In this document: positions 1 through 9,956 of the stretch, piece by piece
How the letters are laid out: every line of letters starts with the position of its first letter
Numbering within the stretch: the stretch's first letter is position 1
DNA from: Aurantiochytrium sp. KH105
Taxonomy: Eukaryota > Sar > Bigyra > Thraustochytrida > Thraustochytriidae
Length of the DNA stretch: 64,000 nt
Direction of reading: 5' to 3'
Assembly: GCA_003116975.1 (NCBI GenBank)
Contig: BGKB01000036.1
Coordinates: forward strand, 310,001 to 374,000
Notes under the pieces: generated by a model
The model's database searches: none
What the model saw: the letters and a program-made list of their open reading frames with translations, nothing else
What the model was told of the DNA's origin: nothing
Made by a program: the position numbers and the translations under genes

Positions 1-91
1 CAGTGTTATATGTTTCTTCTTCATCTTCTTCGTCTTCTTTTCTGGTTCCTCTTTTCCTCCTTCACAATACAGTCTTTTCTGGTAGATGAAA

Positions 92-709
92 TCATATCAG
101 TTGCAAGCGACTAGACTTGCCGCGTGCACGTCCTCGCTTACTTGGACCTGAGGCACGCTCCGAGTATGCTTGGCCGCGCTGTCGAGATTTTTCTTTGCGC
201 TGCCGCGCTTTTCGCGAGAGGTTCGGTTGCTTTTTCTTTTTGCTACTCAGCGCAAGACCAGAACCAAGGCCTGTGTCCCCAGCAGTGGATGCCAGAGATC
301 CCGACGTTGCCTTTGTGCGCGCAGTCCCATCAAGGTTGAAGGTTGCTTCGGACGATGCATGCGACGAATGAACACGCAGAGCAAACTGGTCAATAACGGA
401 GAGTCCACGGCCAAAGTCCTTGCGCGAAATCGACGACGTCGCCCCTGTGCTATCCTTGCTGTCTTCTAGCAGACTCTTGGGTCGCACAGGGACCGCGTCG
501 AGGGCGTCAAAGAGCGAGGATGCCATGCCGTCAAACTTTTTGGCATCTTTGCGGCGCTCCAACTCCTCGACACGTTGCGCGGCGGCAGATTTCATCATGC
601 CGCCAGGATTTCCACCGGTTGCGCTGGCGTCTCCGCCATCTTTGCTGGCCCCCTCGCGCGCCGAGGCCAGCGAGAGTCCGCGACTCAGCTCCTCCACCGC
701 CGCCTCCAT
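92..709 (-). CDS. Hypothetical basic protein (205 aa)
   Basis: I do not recognise this protein. The open frame extends further upstream, but that extension is low-complexity Arg/Ala sequence, so I take the internal Met at 709 (MEAAVEELSR), which starts normal-looking sequence. The N-terminal half is acidic/alanine rich with a helical segment (AAAQRVEELERRKDAKKFDG). The C-terminal 50 residues are very basic (SSKKKKQPNLSRKARQRKEK, then RGRARGK), which looks like a nuclear or nucleolar localisation signal. Small basic ribosome-assembly factors have similar tails, but no family motif is clear. It lies head-to-tail downstream of the CFAP97-like gene on the same strand. Confidence 0.5.
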   Translation of the reverse strand: MEAAVEELSRGLSLASAREGASKDGGDASATGGNPGGMMKSAAAQRVEELERRKDAKKFDGMASSLFDALDAVPVRPKSLLEDSKDSTGATSSISRKDFGRGLSVIDQFALRVHSSHASSEATFNLDGTARTKATSGSLASTAGDTGLGSGLALSSKKKKQPNLSRKARQRKEKSRQRGQAYSERASGPSKRGRARGKSSRLQLI

Positions 710-1134
710 GACAGCGTCGGGGCTGCGGTTTCCCTTCTCGAGCCGAGCTCGAGCGGACGCGTCGCGCGAGGATGCTGGTCTACGATGTGCGGTGCCTCGC
801 CGCGTCGGCGCACCGCGCCTTGCCGCGCTTCGCCGTGCCGCTGCGCCGCCTTGGCCCACGCCAAACGAATGCGAGACTGCGACGACTGGTCCAAAGCGGA
901 GGCCTCCGAGAGGCCGGGGAGAAGGGTGTGGTGTGGAGGGGTGCGCAAGGGGTGCGCGCACACACCGTACACACGCGTTTCCCTCGAGGTTAGGCGAGCA
1001 AGCGAGGTGACGCTGATTGTGACTTGCACGAGCAAGCGGCAGCGGCTGTCTGGCTGGCTGCTGGTGATAAGTAAAGCTGGTTGATGTTGAAAAGGTCTGG
1101 ACAAGAAACGATAATTTTCCTTTGTTATATAAAC
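710..1134. other. Intergenic / 5' region of the basic protein gene
   Basis: GC-rich spacer between the stop of the CFAP97-like gene and the chosen Met at 709. Open frames run through it on both strands, but their Arg/Ala/Pro-rich translations look like composition artefacts. Probably holds the promoter and 5' UTR of the downstream minus-strand gene. Confidence 0.4.
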
Positions 1135-1872
1135 TCATGGGAGAGGCTCGAGGGACTTTGCGTCGGGTGGAGCTCCAAGGGCGCGAAAGTCGGCGTAGCC
1201 AGATGAAGAGCCATTGAGATGCGAAGTCGAAGCGCTTTCGCCGTGCAGAGATCGGTCAAGCTTTTCACGCGAGTGACGCTGGTACTCGGAGTCAAGCGAG
1301 GGAATAAGGCCGGAGCGAGAGCGCGAGACACCCTTTTTGCCTGATGCCCCGGGCTCCCCGGCACCAGGCCCGCGCCGCCTCCTGCGCCGACGCTTTTTGT
1401 CGCCATTTACAGGGTATTCGCAAATGTTCCGCACATAGCGCTCCTGCAATCGACGTTCTTCCTCCCATTGCGCGTGGTCGTAGTATGGCTGGCGCTCCTG
1501 AATGCGACGCAAAATCTTTTGGTTTTCCTCTGTAATGCGCTGCAGCTCCTTCTTCCTGTACGATTTGTTGAGGCTCTTGGTGCCCTGCCTGGCGGCGGCC
1601 TCGTTTTTGTTGTCGAGGGCCTTTTGCGACATAATGTACGACATTTTCTCCAGTAAGAGCCTGTTCTCCCGCTCAATCTTGAGAAAGTGCTCCTCCATCT
1701 GCGCCTCCTTCTTCTTATTGTTTGTCAAGTGTGAGGGTTTCTTGGGTGGCGTGTTGTCAATAGCAGGTCGCATTGTCTTGAGTCGCTCGCGATGCGCCTT
1801 TTGCCGCTGCTCGATCTGCTTCGCGTACAAGAACTTGTTCGAGCATGGGTTTGCCGCTCGACCGCGAAACAT
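1135..1872 (-). CDS. CFAP97-like: CFAP97 / Hemingway-like cilium-associated protein (245 aa)
   Basis: Residues about 50-140 carry the hallmark of the CFAP97/KIAA1430/Hemingway family: an initial helix (KKKEAQMEEHFLKIERENRL), then LLEKMSYIMSQ, a KSLNKSYRKKELQRITEEN stretch and a closing ILRRIQERQPYYDH. The family is associated with motile cilia and flagella. An Arg run (KKRRRRRRRGPG) follows the domain and the C-terminal third is disordered and Ser-rich. The ATG at 1872 is the first in frame and gives a length usual for short family members. Presence of the gene implies that the organism makes flagellated cells. Confidence 0.82.
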   Translation of the reverse strand: MFRGRAANPCSNKFLYAKQIEQRQKAHRERLKTMRPAIDNTPPKKPSHLTNNKKKEAQMEEHFLKIERENRLLLEKMSYIMSQKALDNKNEAAARQGTKSLNKSYRKKELQRITEENQKILRRIQERQPYYDHAQWEEERRLQERYVRNICEYPVNGDKKRRRRRRRGPGAGEPGASGKKGVSRSRSGLIPSLDSEYQRHSREKLDRSLHGESASTSHLNGSSSGYADFRALGAPPDAKSLEPLP

Positions 1873-2221
1873 CTTGCTACTTCGCTCGCCCTACGGCGCA
1901 ATCGGACGGAGGTTATGCGATGGTCGCGAGGCAAGTTAGTGTGGATTGACAATACGAGTGCAAACAATCGCGCGAGCACACTTCAAAGCGCAAGCAAGTT
2001 CTCGCAGACCTTTTCGGTTGGCTTTGACGACCGTATGCGAGGCCTCTTGCCGCTTTTTGCTTTTTTCCCTCTTGAGGTTGTTGACCTTGCGATTGCGCTG
2101 CTTCGTCCGCGATATCGCTGTCACGCCAGGAGCTTTCTGGGTATCGCAACACCGGCAATGCTGCACAAGACTGCACCTCGGCAGCAGCGCAGTCTCCGCA
2201 GACGTCCTCCTCCTCGTCCTT

Positions 2222-2259
<38 letters not shown>

Positions 2260-2990
2260 GACCTCCTGACTATGAGGTAGCGCGCCGGCGGTTCTGCTGC
2301 GACGCTACGTCTAAACCGGGAAGGAGACGACCGCTCGGCTTTCGACGGATATAAAAGGACCTGACTGCAGCAGCACCGCACAGCACGGAGCTCGCAGAGC
2401 GTGGTGTGTACTCTACTCTCTCTCTCTCTCTATACCCATTCAAGCATTGCGACGCACACCGCTCTGTACTCTTTTCCACACGCGCGAAAGCAAACGCACC
2501 AACACGTACGTTTTATCCAGGGCAAAAGTCGCTAGATTTTTCCATTCCGACAAAAATGCCTACTTTTGTTAAAGGAGAAACAGCACAGCGCAGTGAGGTG
2601 CGGGCGGGCGGGCGGGCGTGCATCAAAGTTTGAACGGATGAATCGATTGAATATAACCACATACGTGCATGCATGATAGGCAGCAACATAGGATTTGATC
2701 ACCGGCAGAGCCGCTAAAAAGGTTTAACGGATCTGATAAAGGGCCTATTTTGCGATGGTGATGATGACTGTCTCACAGTTAGGCTTGGACTCGGACTCGG
2801 GCTCGGGCTCAAAAGTTGACGATGAGTGAAGGGGGTTGGTTGCATGAGACCTAAGGCCTATGACGATGTTGGGGAATGATGTTGATGGCAGCTGTCAAGC
2901 AAGGCTTGGATGCCAGGCATTTTGAAATTCGTTCGCCTGATCGCTGGCAACCGAAAAGCTTTCTTCTAATTATTCGTCGTCCCCACGAAA
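1873..2990. other. Intergenic, microsatellites and a TATA-like site
   Basis: No convincing gene in about 1.1 kb. It holds a (CGT)n microsatellite (2222-2259), a CT repeat near 2415-2430 and a plus-strand TATA-like box (TATAAAAG, 2350-2357). The only plus-strand frame downstream of that box is a 75-codon one at 2406-2633 without recognisable features. The left part should contain the promoter of the CFAP97-like gene. Confidence 0.4.
2222..2259. repeat. (CGT)n microsatellite
   Basis: About twelve CGT triplets in a row, preceded by a CCT/CGT-rich stretch. Non-coding as far as can be judged. Confidence 0.9.
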
Positions 2991-4138
2991 TCAAATGACC
3001 GGCTTCGTCTCCGCTTGGTATATGCGTTTAAAGAGAGCACCATCTCGAGCAAACATGATGCGGTACGCAATACTTCGCAAGGTCCGCTCCATGAAGGAAT
3101 CTGCTGTGCGGAGCTGGCCTGCGAACTTGGAATTCTTGATGATGCGCGATGTCACAGGCTCGCGAATTTTATAAAACTCTTGCAATGCCGCGTCAATCTG
3201 GGTCAAGTCCTCGGACAAAAGGCGGCCCAGACAGGCTGCGTCCTGAATGGCTTGATTTGCACCCTGACCCATGAAGGGCGTGGTCGCATGCGCAGCATCT
3301 CCCAGCAGCACGATGCGGTCATTCACCCACGAAACGGAGCGAGGCGGTGTGTGATAGATACCAAAATGCATTGCGCGCGAGGAAAATTTGGTGATTTCGC
3401 TCATCTTTTCACGAAGGGCTTCATCCGTTGTTGCCCACTCGTCGTCGGCAGGGGGTTCTGCACATCTGTAAGCGTAGGCAAATGTCCAGTCCCGGCTTGG
3501 GCCGCACTGAAAAGATAATTGCAAGTTGCCCTTGCCCACAGTCTCGGTAATAGCGCCCTCCTGAAAGCGAAAGTCTCCGTGTTTCTTGACTTCGTCATTC
3601 GAAATGACTCCGTAGTACATTGAAAGGCCCGAATACTCGCGATCCCACTCTTTGTCAAAATGTTCGCCGCGAATATGGCTCTTGATGCCGTCAGCTCCGA
3701 TCAGCAAGTCGAAGGGAATGTCAGATTCCTTTTCCGTGTGAAGCATACGGTTCTCCTTGTCAACCGAGACGACGCGCTGGCCGCACTCTACCAGACCGTC
3801 TGGCAAAGTTTTGGCCAGTGTGCCAGAGCCGGCGGGTCCCCCACGAGATCCTTTGCTGGAAAGCTCGCGAGCAACGTGCCATCCTCTTGCACGGTCCTGA
3901 ACAGCTTTGGCGTTGAGCTGATTTTGGAGAGCTCGTCGCTGAGCGCAGGGATCTGCCGAAGACACTGCAGCCCCCCGGAGAGCGAGAAGCCTGCGCCCAG
4001 CTGCGGCCGCAGCTCATGGACTGCCTCCAGGAGTCGAACATGGACGCGGTCTCCCAATCTGTGCACGAGTTCGTGCGCCGCAGCCAGGCCGCCCACGCCG
4101 GCGCCGGCGATGACCACGCGAAGGGGTTTTTGCATCAT
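2991..4138 (-). pseudogene. FAD-dependent monooxygenase, frameshifted tandem copy
   Basis: Homologous along its whole length to the intact copy at 4738-5907. The N-terminal half (frame ending at 3788) has the dinucleotide-binding motif VVIAGAGVGGLAAAHEL. The C-terminal half, in another frame, has DLLIGADGIKSHIR and the flavin-binding RIVLLGDAAHATTPFMGQG. Relative to the intact copy 28 bases are missing near 3820 (the segment encoding FMRDELQIL), shifting the frame and ending the first half about ten codons later. The start is inferred from the neighbour (MQKPLRV at 4135 or 4138). No GT-AG intron restores the frame. The rest is well conserved, so the break is recent, or is an assembly error. 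Confidence 0.75.
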
Positions 4139-4737
4139 ATGCGCTCGGTGTTTCGTCTCTGCCGGGCGGCGCTCGTTCACGAGCTTTTCGCTTGCCACGT
4201 TATGGCGCAAGGCGGCGCAAGGCGGCGCAAGGCGGCGCAAGGTGGGAATTGTTTGTTTGTGTGCTTCTTCCAGGCAGACACAGTTTGGTTGTATTCAGGC
4301 GCAGCGCGTCACTGACGCGGGACGCGAGGTGAAGAGGAAGAGAGAAGAGGACCACGGAGATCAGGCAGGGCAGGCTGCTGCTGTTATTGCTGCTGCTGCT
4401 GCTGCTGCTGCTGCTACTACTGCTGACAATCGATGGCGGAAAGGTATGGCTTGTTCAAAGCCTTGCAAATCGATTGAGGAGTTATGCCGAGATGCAAAGG
4501 CGGCGAGCAACTCGGGACAGCAAATCAGCTAGTAGACTGTCAGCTCAAGTCACGAGGATTACCACGTGAAACACGAAGATCACGATATACTGACTTTTGG
4601 GAATAATATGCGGCCCCGCCTGGCGCGGGATGCTCGCAACATACATATATAAAGATATTCTACCGGCGGCCTGAAAGTCGACTGCTTTGGGATCGAAAAG
4701 AAAGGGAGAAAACAACAACAGTCAAGCAGACAGAAGC
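4139..4737. other. Intergenic spacer between the monooxygenase copies
   Basis: Holds a short tandem repeat of a 10-base unit (GGCGCAAGGC type, about 4203-4241), a CTG-rich microsatellite (about 4376-4425) and a TATATAAA string at 4646-4653. It should contain the promoter of the broken copy and the 3' end of the intact one. No gene seen. Confidence 0.5.
4376..4425. repeat. CTG-rich microsatellite
   Basis: Imperfect (CTG)n run with one TTATTG and one CTACTA interruption. Confidence 0.85.
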
Positions 4738-5907
4738 TCACACGACCGGGCTGGTCTCAGCAGGAAAACGATACTTGAAGATGGCGCCTTCGTTGGCGAA
4801 CATGGCGCGATATGCAAGATGACGCACAGCTCGCTCAAAAATGTTGTCAGCGGTGCGAAGCTTGCCGGCAACCTTGGACGCAGCAATAATGCGCGAAGTC
4901 ACAGGTTCACGTATCTTGTAAAACTGCGCAAGCGCCGCATCAACTTCGCTCGGGTTCTCGGCCAGCAGACGCGCCAAGCATGTGGCATCTTGAATTGCTT
5001 GATTTGCACCCTGGCCCATGAATGGCGTCGTGGCGTGTGCGGCGTCACCCATGAGGACGACGCGGTCTTTGACCCATGACACGGACCGTGGAGGGGTGTG
5101 ATAAAGACCAAAATTCATCGCACGCGACGCGTACTTTGTGACTTCGTTTGTCTTTTCAAAAATGGCCTCGTCAGTAGCGGCCCACTCCCTTGCGTTTGGC
5201 GGTTGAGGAGATCGATAGCTGTACGAGAACGTCCACTCGCGCTTACTGCCACACGCAAAGGAGATTTGCGAGCTTCCCTTGCCCACTGTCTCTGTAATGG
5301 CGCCCTCTTGGAACCGAAAGTCCCCATATTGTTGAACTAAAGAGTCCGGGATCACACAGTAATAAATCGAAAGCCCCGAATACAGGCGGTCCCAGGACTT
5401 GTCAAAGAGCTCGCTTCGAATCTGGCTTTTAATGCCATCTGCTCCGATGAGCAGGTCGTAAGGAATCTCTTCTTTGCGCGTTAGGACCATGCGATGCTCT
5501 TGGTTTACAGAAACAACGCGCTGTCCACATTCGACCATGCCTTTTGGGAGCGACTTGTACAGAAGGATTTGCAGCTCATCGCGCATGAACTGGGCAAAGG
5601 CGGGTGGATCGCCAACGAGATCATGGGCGGAAAACGACGCTAGCGTCGTACCGTCTTCCCAAACCGTACGAAAGGTTGTTGGTTTGACGCTAATGTCATC
5701 GAGTCTATCTTTGATGGCTGGGATTTGGCGCAGACATTGCAGGCCGCCTGATAGAGAAAATCCTGCACCGAGCTTTGGTCGCAGCGCAGGTGCTGCCTCG
5801 AGAATTCGCACGTGCACACGGTCGCCCAGTCTGTGTAAAAGCTCGTGCGCCGCGACGAGGCCACCGACGCCTGCGCCCGCGATGACCACGCGCAGGGGTT
5901 TTTGCAT
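4738..5907 (-). CDS. FAD-dependent monooxygenase (salicylate hydroxylase / zeaxanthin epoxidase type)
   Basis: A 389-residue class A flavoprotein monooxygenase (FAD_binding_3 family), which uses NAD(P)H and O2 to hydroxylate or epoxidise small aromatic or isoprenoid substrates. Visible motifs: GxGxxG in VVIAGAGVGGLVAAHEL near the N-terminus, the DG motif DLLIGADGIKSQIR in the middle, and the GD motif RVVLMGDAAHATTPFMGQG near residue 290. The frame extends upstream to 5982, adding 25 mostly Glu residues translated from a CTT microsatellite; I start at MQKPLRV because the neighbouring copy aligns from there. No signal peptide or membrane anchor is evident. The substrate cannot be read from sequence. 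Confidence 0.8.
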   Translation of the reverse strand: MQKPLRVVIAGAGVGGLVAAHELLHRLGDRVHVRILEAAPALRPKLGAGFSLSGGLQCLRQIPAIKDRLDDISVKPTTFRTVWEDGTTLASFSAHDLVGDPPAFAQFMRDELQILLYKSLPKGMVECGQRVVSVNQEHRMVLTRKEEIPYDLLIGADGIKSQIRSELFDKSWDRLYSGLSIYYCVIPDSLVQQYGDFRFQEGAITETVGKGSSQISFACGSKREWTFSYSYRSPQPPNAREWAATDEAIFEKTNEVTKYASRAMNFGLYHTPPRSVSWVKDRVVLMGDAAHATTPFMGQGANQAIQDATCLARLLAENPSEVDAALAQFYKIREPVTSRIIAASKVAGKLRTADNIFERAVRHLAYRAMFANEGAIFKYRFPAETSPVV

Positions 5908-6835
5908 AGCGACTGCAGTCACTTCTTCTTCTTGTTCTTCTTCTTGTTCTTCTTCTTCTTCTTCTTGCAAGAGTGATCGCAAGCAGGCAGGCAGGCGGGC
6001 AGGCAGGCAGGCAGGTAGGCAGGTTTAGCCAAGCAAGTAAGCAAGCAAGTGAGAGCTTTCTCGCACGCACGCACGCACGCACGCGCGCACGGACGCACGC
6101 TTGCTCACCTAAAGTCGGAGCACGCGACACCACAATGTAGCCTCTGCCTCTGTTCTGAGCTGAGCGAAGCGACGCCGACCTTCTGTGCCGACGTTCCCGT
6201 CGCTCTCACCTCAAGCCCCCCCCCCCCTCTCTCCCTTCCGCCTCCGCCCCGCCCCACCCTCGCCGCCCTGGCCGCGCGCACGCCGCGCGCACGCGGTCCC
6301 GGCCGCGCCTGCTTGCCGCTTTACTTTCTTCTACACTCGTCCGCACCTACGGCGACCTACCCGAGGCGACGTAAGAGTGAAGAGGCACAAGCGGCTGCGA
6401 ATGACTCGCGTGTCCCAGACCTCGTAGAAGCCCAAGACGCGCGAAGGTGCTGCACGAGAGAGAGAGACGAAAAGCGCATGAGAGAAAGGGGGCGATCCCT
6501 TTCTCGTCAGCGCGAAATGCCAAAAATTCTACAGCATTCGACGAGTGGCTATGTAGCAGTAGCCGAAGATTTTGAGGCGAAAACTCTGTTGGGGCCCTCC
6601 ATACGTGGCTAAGATTACGATGAAATGAAGCAGACCAGGCTCTCTTCCGCCAATGTCTGTGAGAACATTCTCTTGACGTAGACCTTGACGGTCTACGTCC
6701 GCAGAGAGAAAATTTTGTTGTTGGCCATGGGGAGAAGATTAACAAACTCATTGCGATTACTATGATTGTTATGGCAGCAGCCACTCTTTCGCGCGGACGA
6801 TCCTTGCCAGCTGTGGCGAGCCACAATTACACGCG
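5908..6835. other. Divergent intergenic region, repeats and a perfect hairpin
   Basis: Region between the divergent monooxygenase and ABC transporter genes. It holds a CTT microsatellite (about 5921-5966), GCAGGCAG repeats (about 5988-6020), a (CGCA)n run (about 6062-6092), a C-rich/pyrimidine stretch (6216-6260) and a perfect inverted repeat at 6675-6699. The open frame at 6049-6612 is compositional and has no protein-like features. Promoters of both flanking genes should lie here. Confidence 0.5.
6675..6699. promoter_or_regulatory. Perfect 10-base inverted repeat with 5-base spacer
   Basis: Arms GACGTAGACC (6675-6684) and GGTCTACGTC (6690-6699) are exact reverse complements around TTGAC. 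Each arm carries an ACGT core with TGACGTA resembling bZIP/CRE half sites. It lies about 140 bases upstream of the ABC transporter start, so a dimeric transcription-factor site or an RNA hairpin in the 5' UTR are both possible. The function is inference. Confidence 0.4.
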
Positions 6836-9055
6836 ATGCAAGCGCGACGCTGGCAAGTATTGTATGCTCTCACTCGGATACTAGGCCTCTTGCGATTTAG
6901 GATGCGCTTGTTGCGACTTTTGGCTTCGATCCTCAATGAAGAAAGGAAATGGAAAGAACTTGCAGAATCCCAATCGCCGATCTGCGGCCTTTTGCACGGC
7001 GCGCGGGCACAGCGAGAGACCATGGAGACGGCTGCAAGGTGGGTCGCAGTGGCGCGGCTCTTCTGGCTGCAGGAGGAGCAAGGCCAAGGACAAGGCCAGG
7101 ACAAGGAGCAGAAAGCGCGCGGAGACAAGAGCCGCAGCCTTTCTGGCAAACCCTCTCATCGCCTCGTGCGACCGAGGAAGGAGGCGTGGCTGCGTCTCGC
7201 AGCTGTGCTGGCGCTGCAGATTGTACGAGGCAAAGCCGCTACGGTTCTAGCGGCCGCGACAAGAGATGTCCTAACAGCGGCCGGCACGGACCGCTTCAGC
7301 GCAACTCTGGCGCGAAAGCTCGGGCTCCTACTTTTACTCTCGCCACTCGACGCCTTTTACGAGCACGTGCTGCGCGGCCTGCGCGCCGCGTGGTCAACCT
7401 GCCTTACAAGTCGTCTCCTTCGCGATTATGTGGACCTCGCGTGCGCCCGACTGCGCCCGCCCGAGGACCTCAGGGACGGCACGGATCATAACCCCGCCGA
7501 GGACGGACATGACGAACTGAGCATCGACCAGCACGTGGCGGAAGGCGTGGACAAGTTCGTTAATCTGAGTCTCGATCTCCTGTTGGAGTCCGTGCAAGCG
7601 GCGATTCACTTGTACTTTTTCACGCGCATGCTCGCGGGGCCCTCGCGAAGCCTTGCCACAACTTCGCAGCGTCTTGCAGTTCTCGGGACCGCCTCGACAC
7701 TCTTTGTCGGCAAGAGCCTGCCCTCACTGTATCGTCTTGAGCGCGAGGCCACCAACGACTTTCGTTACGCTCTCACGAGGGTTCTTGACAACGCTGAGTC
7801 GATTGCTTTTTACGATGGCGCGGCGCAAGAGGCTGAAACGCTGCGGGATCGCCATCTGACCAAGCTCAGTCGTGGTTGGGAGCGCAGTCAACAGCGCGAT
7901 CTGGTGCAAATGTTTTCGTCAACGTTTCGCAAGGTGGCGGGTCTCTTGCCTTTTTATTTAGTGCTCGCGCAGGCTGGTTCCTCGGTCTCTGGCTCGACTT
8001 CAGCAGAAGCAGCTGCTGCAGAGGCGCTTTTGCCTGCGCACGGCCACAGCCACGCCAGCTCTCATGGCCATAGCCATGCGTCGGCACATGCGCATGCACA
8101 TGCGCATGACCACAGCCACGCGTGCAGTCACGGCGATGACAACGGCAGCGCGGAGAGCCCAGCTTCTGTATCCTCGCAATTGGCCGCCGTGCTTCAGGCC
8201 TCGGAGGCCTTTGACGAGGTACTCTTCCATCTCATGATTCTCGCAGAGAACATTAACGACTTTTCGCGCCTCAAAGCCGTCACGGACCAGCTGCATGGCA
8301 TGCTGCGCTCCTCGAAGGATTCGCATCTCGACGAACTTGAAAAGGCGAAAGTTGGGAACCGTGAGCGTGGCGCCTCGCTCATTGAGCGCACGCCGCAGTC
8401 TTCCTCGGATGCCTGGCTTGAGCTCAACGAGGTGACTTTGCAGTATCGAGATCGTGTGCTCGTGTCGCGGCTCAATATTGTCCTTCAAGGCACCGACCGC
8501 CTTCTCATCACCGGAGGCAGCGGATTTGGAAAGACGAGCTTGTTGCGCTGCATCCAGGGACTGGCAATGAATGGCGCCGCTGGCACAATTACTCGGCCGT
8601 TCAAGGACGATATCATGTTCATTCCGCAACAGCCGTACATGACGCTCGGGAGCCTGCGCGAGCAGCTCTTTTACCCGACGCCACGGGACGAGGTCCCACA
8701 GCATCGAGATGCTGAAGCGATGCGTGTGTTGCACGTCGTTGGGCTGAGCCACCTTGAGGGGCGCTGCCCCGAAGGGCTCGACACTGTTTTGCGTTGGTCC
8801 GACGAACTTTCGGTGGGCGAGCAGCAGCGCATCGCTTTTTGCCGCATTTCACTGCGCAAGCCTCGCTTCGTCTTTCTGGACGAGGCTACCTCTGCGCTGG
8901 ATATGGCTGCCGAGGCGCGCATGCACCAGCTTCTCGCAACGTCTTGTCAGGCTTATGTCAGCGTGGGGCATCGCGTCACGATCGAGTCTTTCCACTCTCA
9001 CAAGCTCACCCTCCACGGGGCGGGCCGATGGGACATGTCGCGTATCGCCAAGTAA
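6836..9055 (+). CDS. ABC half-transporter, subfamily D / SbmA-YddA type, with His-rich insert
   Basis: 739 residues in the half-transporter layout of peroxisomal/lysosomal ABCD proteins: an N-terminal membrane domain (about 100-480), then one nucleotide-binding domain. The latter shows Walker A GGSGFGKTSLLR (about 560), a Q-loop region FIPQQPYM, the signature LSVGEQQRIAF (about 658), Walker B RFVFLDEATSALD (about 680) and the switch histidine in YVSVGHR. Such proteins work as dimers and move acyl-CoAs, cobalamin or peptides. Unusual is a run of about 30 residues near 400-432 made largely of His-Gly, His-Ser and His-Ala pairs, resembling metal-binding loops of zinc transporters. The start is the first ATG in frame; the first 100 residues are poorly conserved-looking and may be mis-called. 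Confidence 0.82.
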   Translation: MQARRWQVLYALTRILGLLRFRMRLLRLLASILNEERKWKELAESQSPICGLLHGARAQRETMETAARWVAVARLFWLQEEQGQGQGQDKEQKARGDKSRSLSGKPSHRLVRPRKEAWLRLAAVLALQIVRGKAATVLAAATRDVLTAAGTDRFSATLARKLGLLLLLSPLDAFYEHVLRGLRAAWSTCLTSRLLRDYVDLACARLRPPEDLRDGTDHNPAEDGHDELSIDQHVAEGVDKFVNLSLDLLLESVQAAIHLYFFTRMLAGPSRSLATTSQRLAVLGTASTLFVGKSLPSLYRLEREATNDFRYALTRVLDNAESIAFYDGAAQEAETLRDRHLTKLSRGWERSQQRDLVQMFSSTFRKVAGLLPFYLVLAQAGSSVSGSTSAEAAAAEALLPAHGHSHASSHGHSHASAHAHAHAHDHSHACSHGDDNGSAESPASVSSQLAAVLQASEAFDEVLFHLMILAENINDFSRLKAVTDQLHGMLRSSKDSHLDELEKAKVGNRERGASLIERTPQSSSDAWLELNEVTLQYRDRVLVSRLNIVLQGTDRLLITGGSGFGKTSLLRCIQGLAMNGAAGTITRPFKDDIMFIPQQPYMTLGSLREQLFYPTPRDEVPQHRDAEAMRVLHVVGLSHLEGRCPEGLDTVLRWSDELSVGEQQRIAFCRISLRKPRFVFLDEATSALDMAAEARMHQLLATSCQAYVSVGHRVTIESFHSHKLTLHGAGRWDMSRIAK

Positions 9056-9956
9056 TTTTTATTTCTTTCCTCTCCTGTTCACGATGATCGCCATCAAGTC
9101 CAAGGACTCTTTCGCGCCGGATCCCACGCACAGACTAGGGCCTATACCTCGATTCGGCTCCGCTTCCTTTCACCTCCCCGCGACCTCTGCAACTGCCATG
9201 CTCTCCATCTTGTCTTCATTCTCCCGCTCTGTGCTGCCTGCCGGCAGGCCGCTGCGGAGGATCGATCGACGCCACGATCGTTCCCGGAGCCGGCCCGACG
9301 CGCTGGCCGGAGCCGGTGCGGCCGTTCTCCGCGTGATCGCGCGGCGAGACGGGGTATAGATAGGTGGTGTAGTACGAGGTATCCTGGACTCCTGCGCGAG
9401 GCAGCCTGAGGCGGGGAATGAGAGAATGAGTGAATGAATAGCGAGTGAGTGCAGCAGCAGCGCGTGCAAAGACCCAACGGCGGACCTCGGCGAGAGAGCC
9501 AAGCCGTCGGGCGGGTGGGCGAGTGGGCGGGCGGAGAGCCAGGCGCGTGCGGCGAGGCGAGGCGCGGCGCGGCGCGGCGCTTCGCGGCGTGTGCCGGCGG
9601 GCGGAGCGGCAAGCGAGGAGAAGGAAGATATTTCCAAGCCATCCTCATCCAACTGCTGCGCTCGATCGTCCCGGGTCCCAGCCAGGACACCTCGCTCCAG
9701 CCCTCTCTCGCGCGCACCCGCGCGGCCGCGCCCGGCGCGCAGACGCGGGCAGAGCCGAGCGGAGCAGAGCCGAGCCGAGCCGAGCCGAGCCGAGCCGAGC
9801 AGAGCAGAAGCGAGCGCGACGAGCGAGGCGCCGCCGCGTCGAGGCTGGCCGCCGAGGGTGTGCGCCGCAGCGCAGCGCCGCGAGCGGCACGTGCGGCAGA
9901 CCCGTCGCGCTCCGGCGCTGGCGAGCCAGGAGCAGCTGCGCGGCGCGGAGCATAGC
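9056..9956. other. Intergenic / 5' region of the NEL-type gene
   Basis: Very GC-rich. It contains a purine-rich repeat of GAGCC units (about 9753-9800). Long open frames on both strands across 9170-11102 are Arg/Ala/Ser-rich and look like composition artefacts. Holds the 3' end of the ABC gene and the promoter of the next gene. Confidence 0.4.

Noticed and set aside
2350-2633. TATA-like box followed by a 75-codon frame
   Set aside because: The peptide has no recognisable feature; the box alone does not support a gene.
3788-4138. An intron as the explanation for the frame change in the left monooxygenase copy
   Set aside because: The best GT...AG choices do not restore frame and would remove conserved codons; a 28-base deletion explains the alignment directly.
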